Below are positions 13,973 to 14,007 of a stretch of 14,007 nucleotides of DNA, piece by piece. Position 1 is the first letter of the stretch; every line of letters starts with the position of its first letter. The DNA lies in the NCBI GenBank assembly GCA_017557475.1, contig JAFYYO010000320.1:1-14007 (forward strand), given 5' to 3'. The notes under the pieces were generated by a model. It was not told where the DNA came from and made no database searches. It saw nothing but the letters and a program-made list of their open reading frames with translations. Source of the stretch: Bacteroidaceae bacterium (GTDB lineage Bacteria > Bacteroidota > Bacteroidia > Bacteroidales > Bacteroidaceae). A program made the position numbers and the translations under genes.

Positions 13973-14007
13973 TTACTTCCTTATTCCGTTGATGAGGAAT
14001 TTCTTAG
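13973..14007 (-). CDS. Possible C-terminal end of a convergent gene (truncated by window edge)
   Basis: Read on the minus strand, the last 35 bases give an open frame of ten residues (KKFLINGIRK) and a TAA stop at 13975-13973. The stop falls directly next to the end of repeat array 4, just as arrays 2 and 3 border the stop codons of convergent genes. The segment is too short to recognise a family. The call rests mainly on the array-to-stop pattern and could be chance. Confidence 0.35.
   Translation of the reverse strand, partial: KKFLINGIRK

Noticed and set aside
1..14007. Mobile element, phage or defence island
   Set aside because: No transposase, integrase, recombinase, toxin-antitoxin, restriction or other defence protein is encoded. 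All genes are core housekeeping or envelope functions.

Overview
The window looks like chromosomal DNA of a Bacteroidales bacterium, most likely Prevotellaceae. The basis is the protein content (S41 protease, fused SpmA/SpmB membrane protein, long-chain prenyl synthase, Bacteroidetes-style YbeY and PolA), promoters of the TAnnTTTG type and weak Shine-Dalgarno signals. I see no insertion sequence, phage, tRNA, rRNA, CRISPR or defence locus. The genes are housekeeping genes; the unusual material is mostly in the spacers.

Layout. The left edge holds the last 47 codons of an OmpA-family protein, followed by a hairpin terminator and a 22-bp tandem array. A promoter then drives a probable operon on the + strand: S41 processing protease, ybeY, ruvB (overlapping ybeY by 19 nt) and a fused SpmA-SpmB protein. 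Converging on it from the - strand is a two-gene unit, polyprenyl synthase then gluQ. A divergent promoter region separates this unit from polA (+). polA converges with a - strand pair, nadA then a CPA2-type cation/proton antiporter, 5 bp apart. A 436-bp AT-rich non-coding region with many DnaA-box-like sites separates nadA from the divergent trmH-family methyltransferase gene. At the right edge a few codons of another convergent gene are probably visible.

Two signals stand out. (1) Four intergenic arrays share one architecture: a 22-bp period made of a 14-bp quasi-palindromic core centred on CGTG or CACG, plus an 8-bp linker close to TTGGCAAA. There are two core types, one built on CTAGGC/GCCTAG and one on CATAAC/GTTATG. 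The array between polA and the antiporter gene changes from one type to the other without losing phase. Three arrays sit in convergent gaps, fill them almost from stop codon to stop codon, and overlap some stop codons. (2) The nadA-trmH spacer carries four exact TTATNCACA sites and several relaxed ones beside an AT-rich tract, which makes it a good candidate chromosomal replication origin. PolA is also notable: its linker carries two QLDLF motifs resembling sliding-clamp binding peptides, and its proofreading domain has lost key residues.

All calls come from reading the sequence. No database search, alignment or folding program was run.
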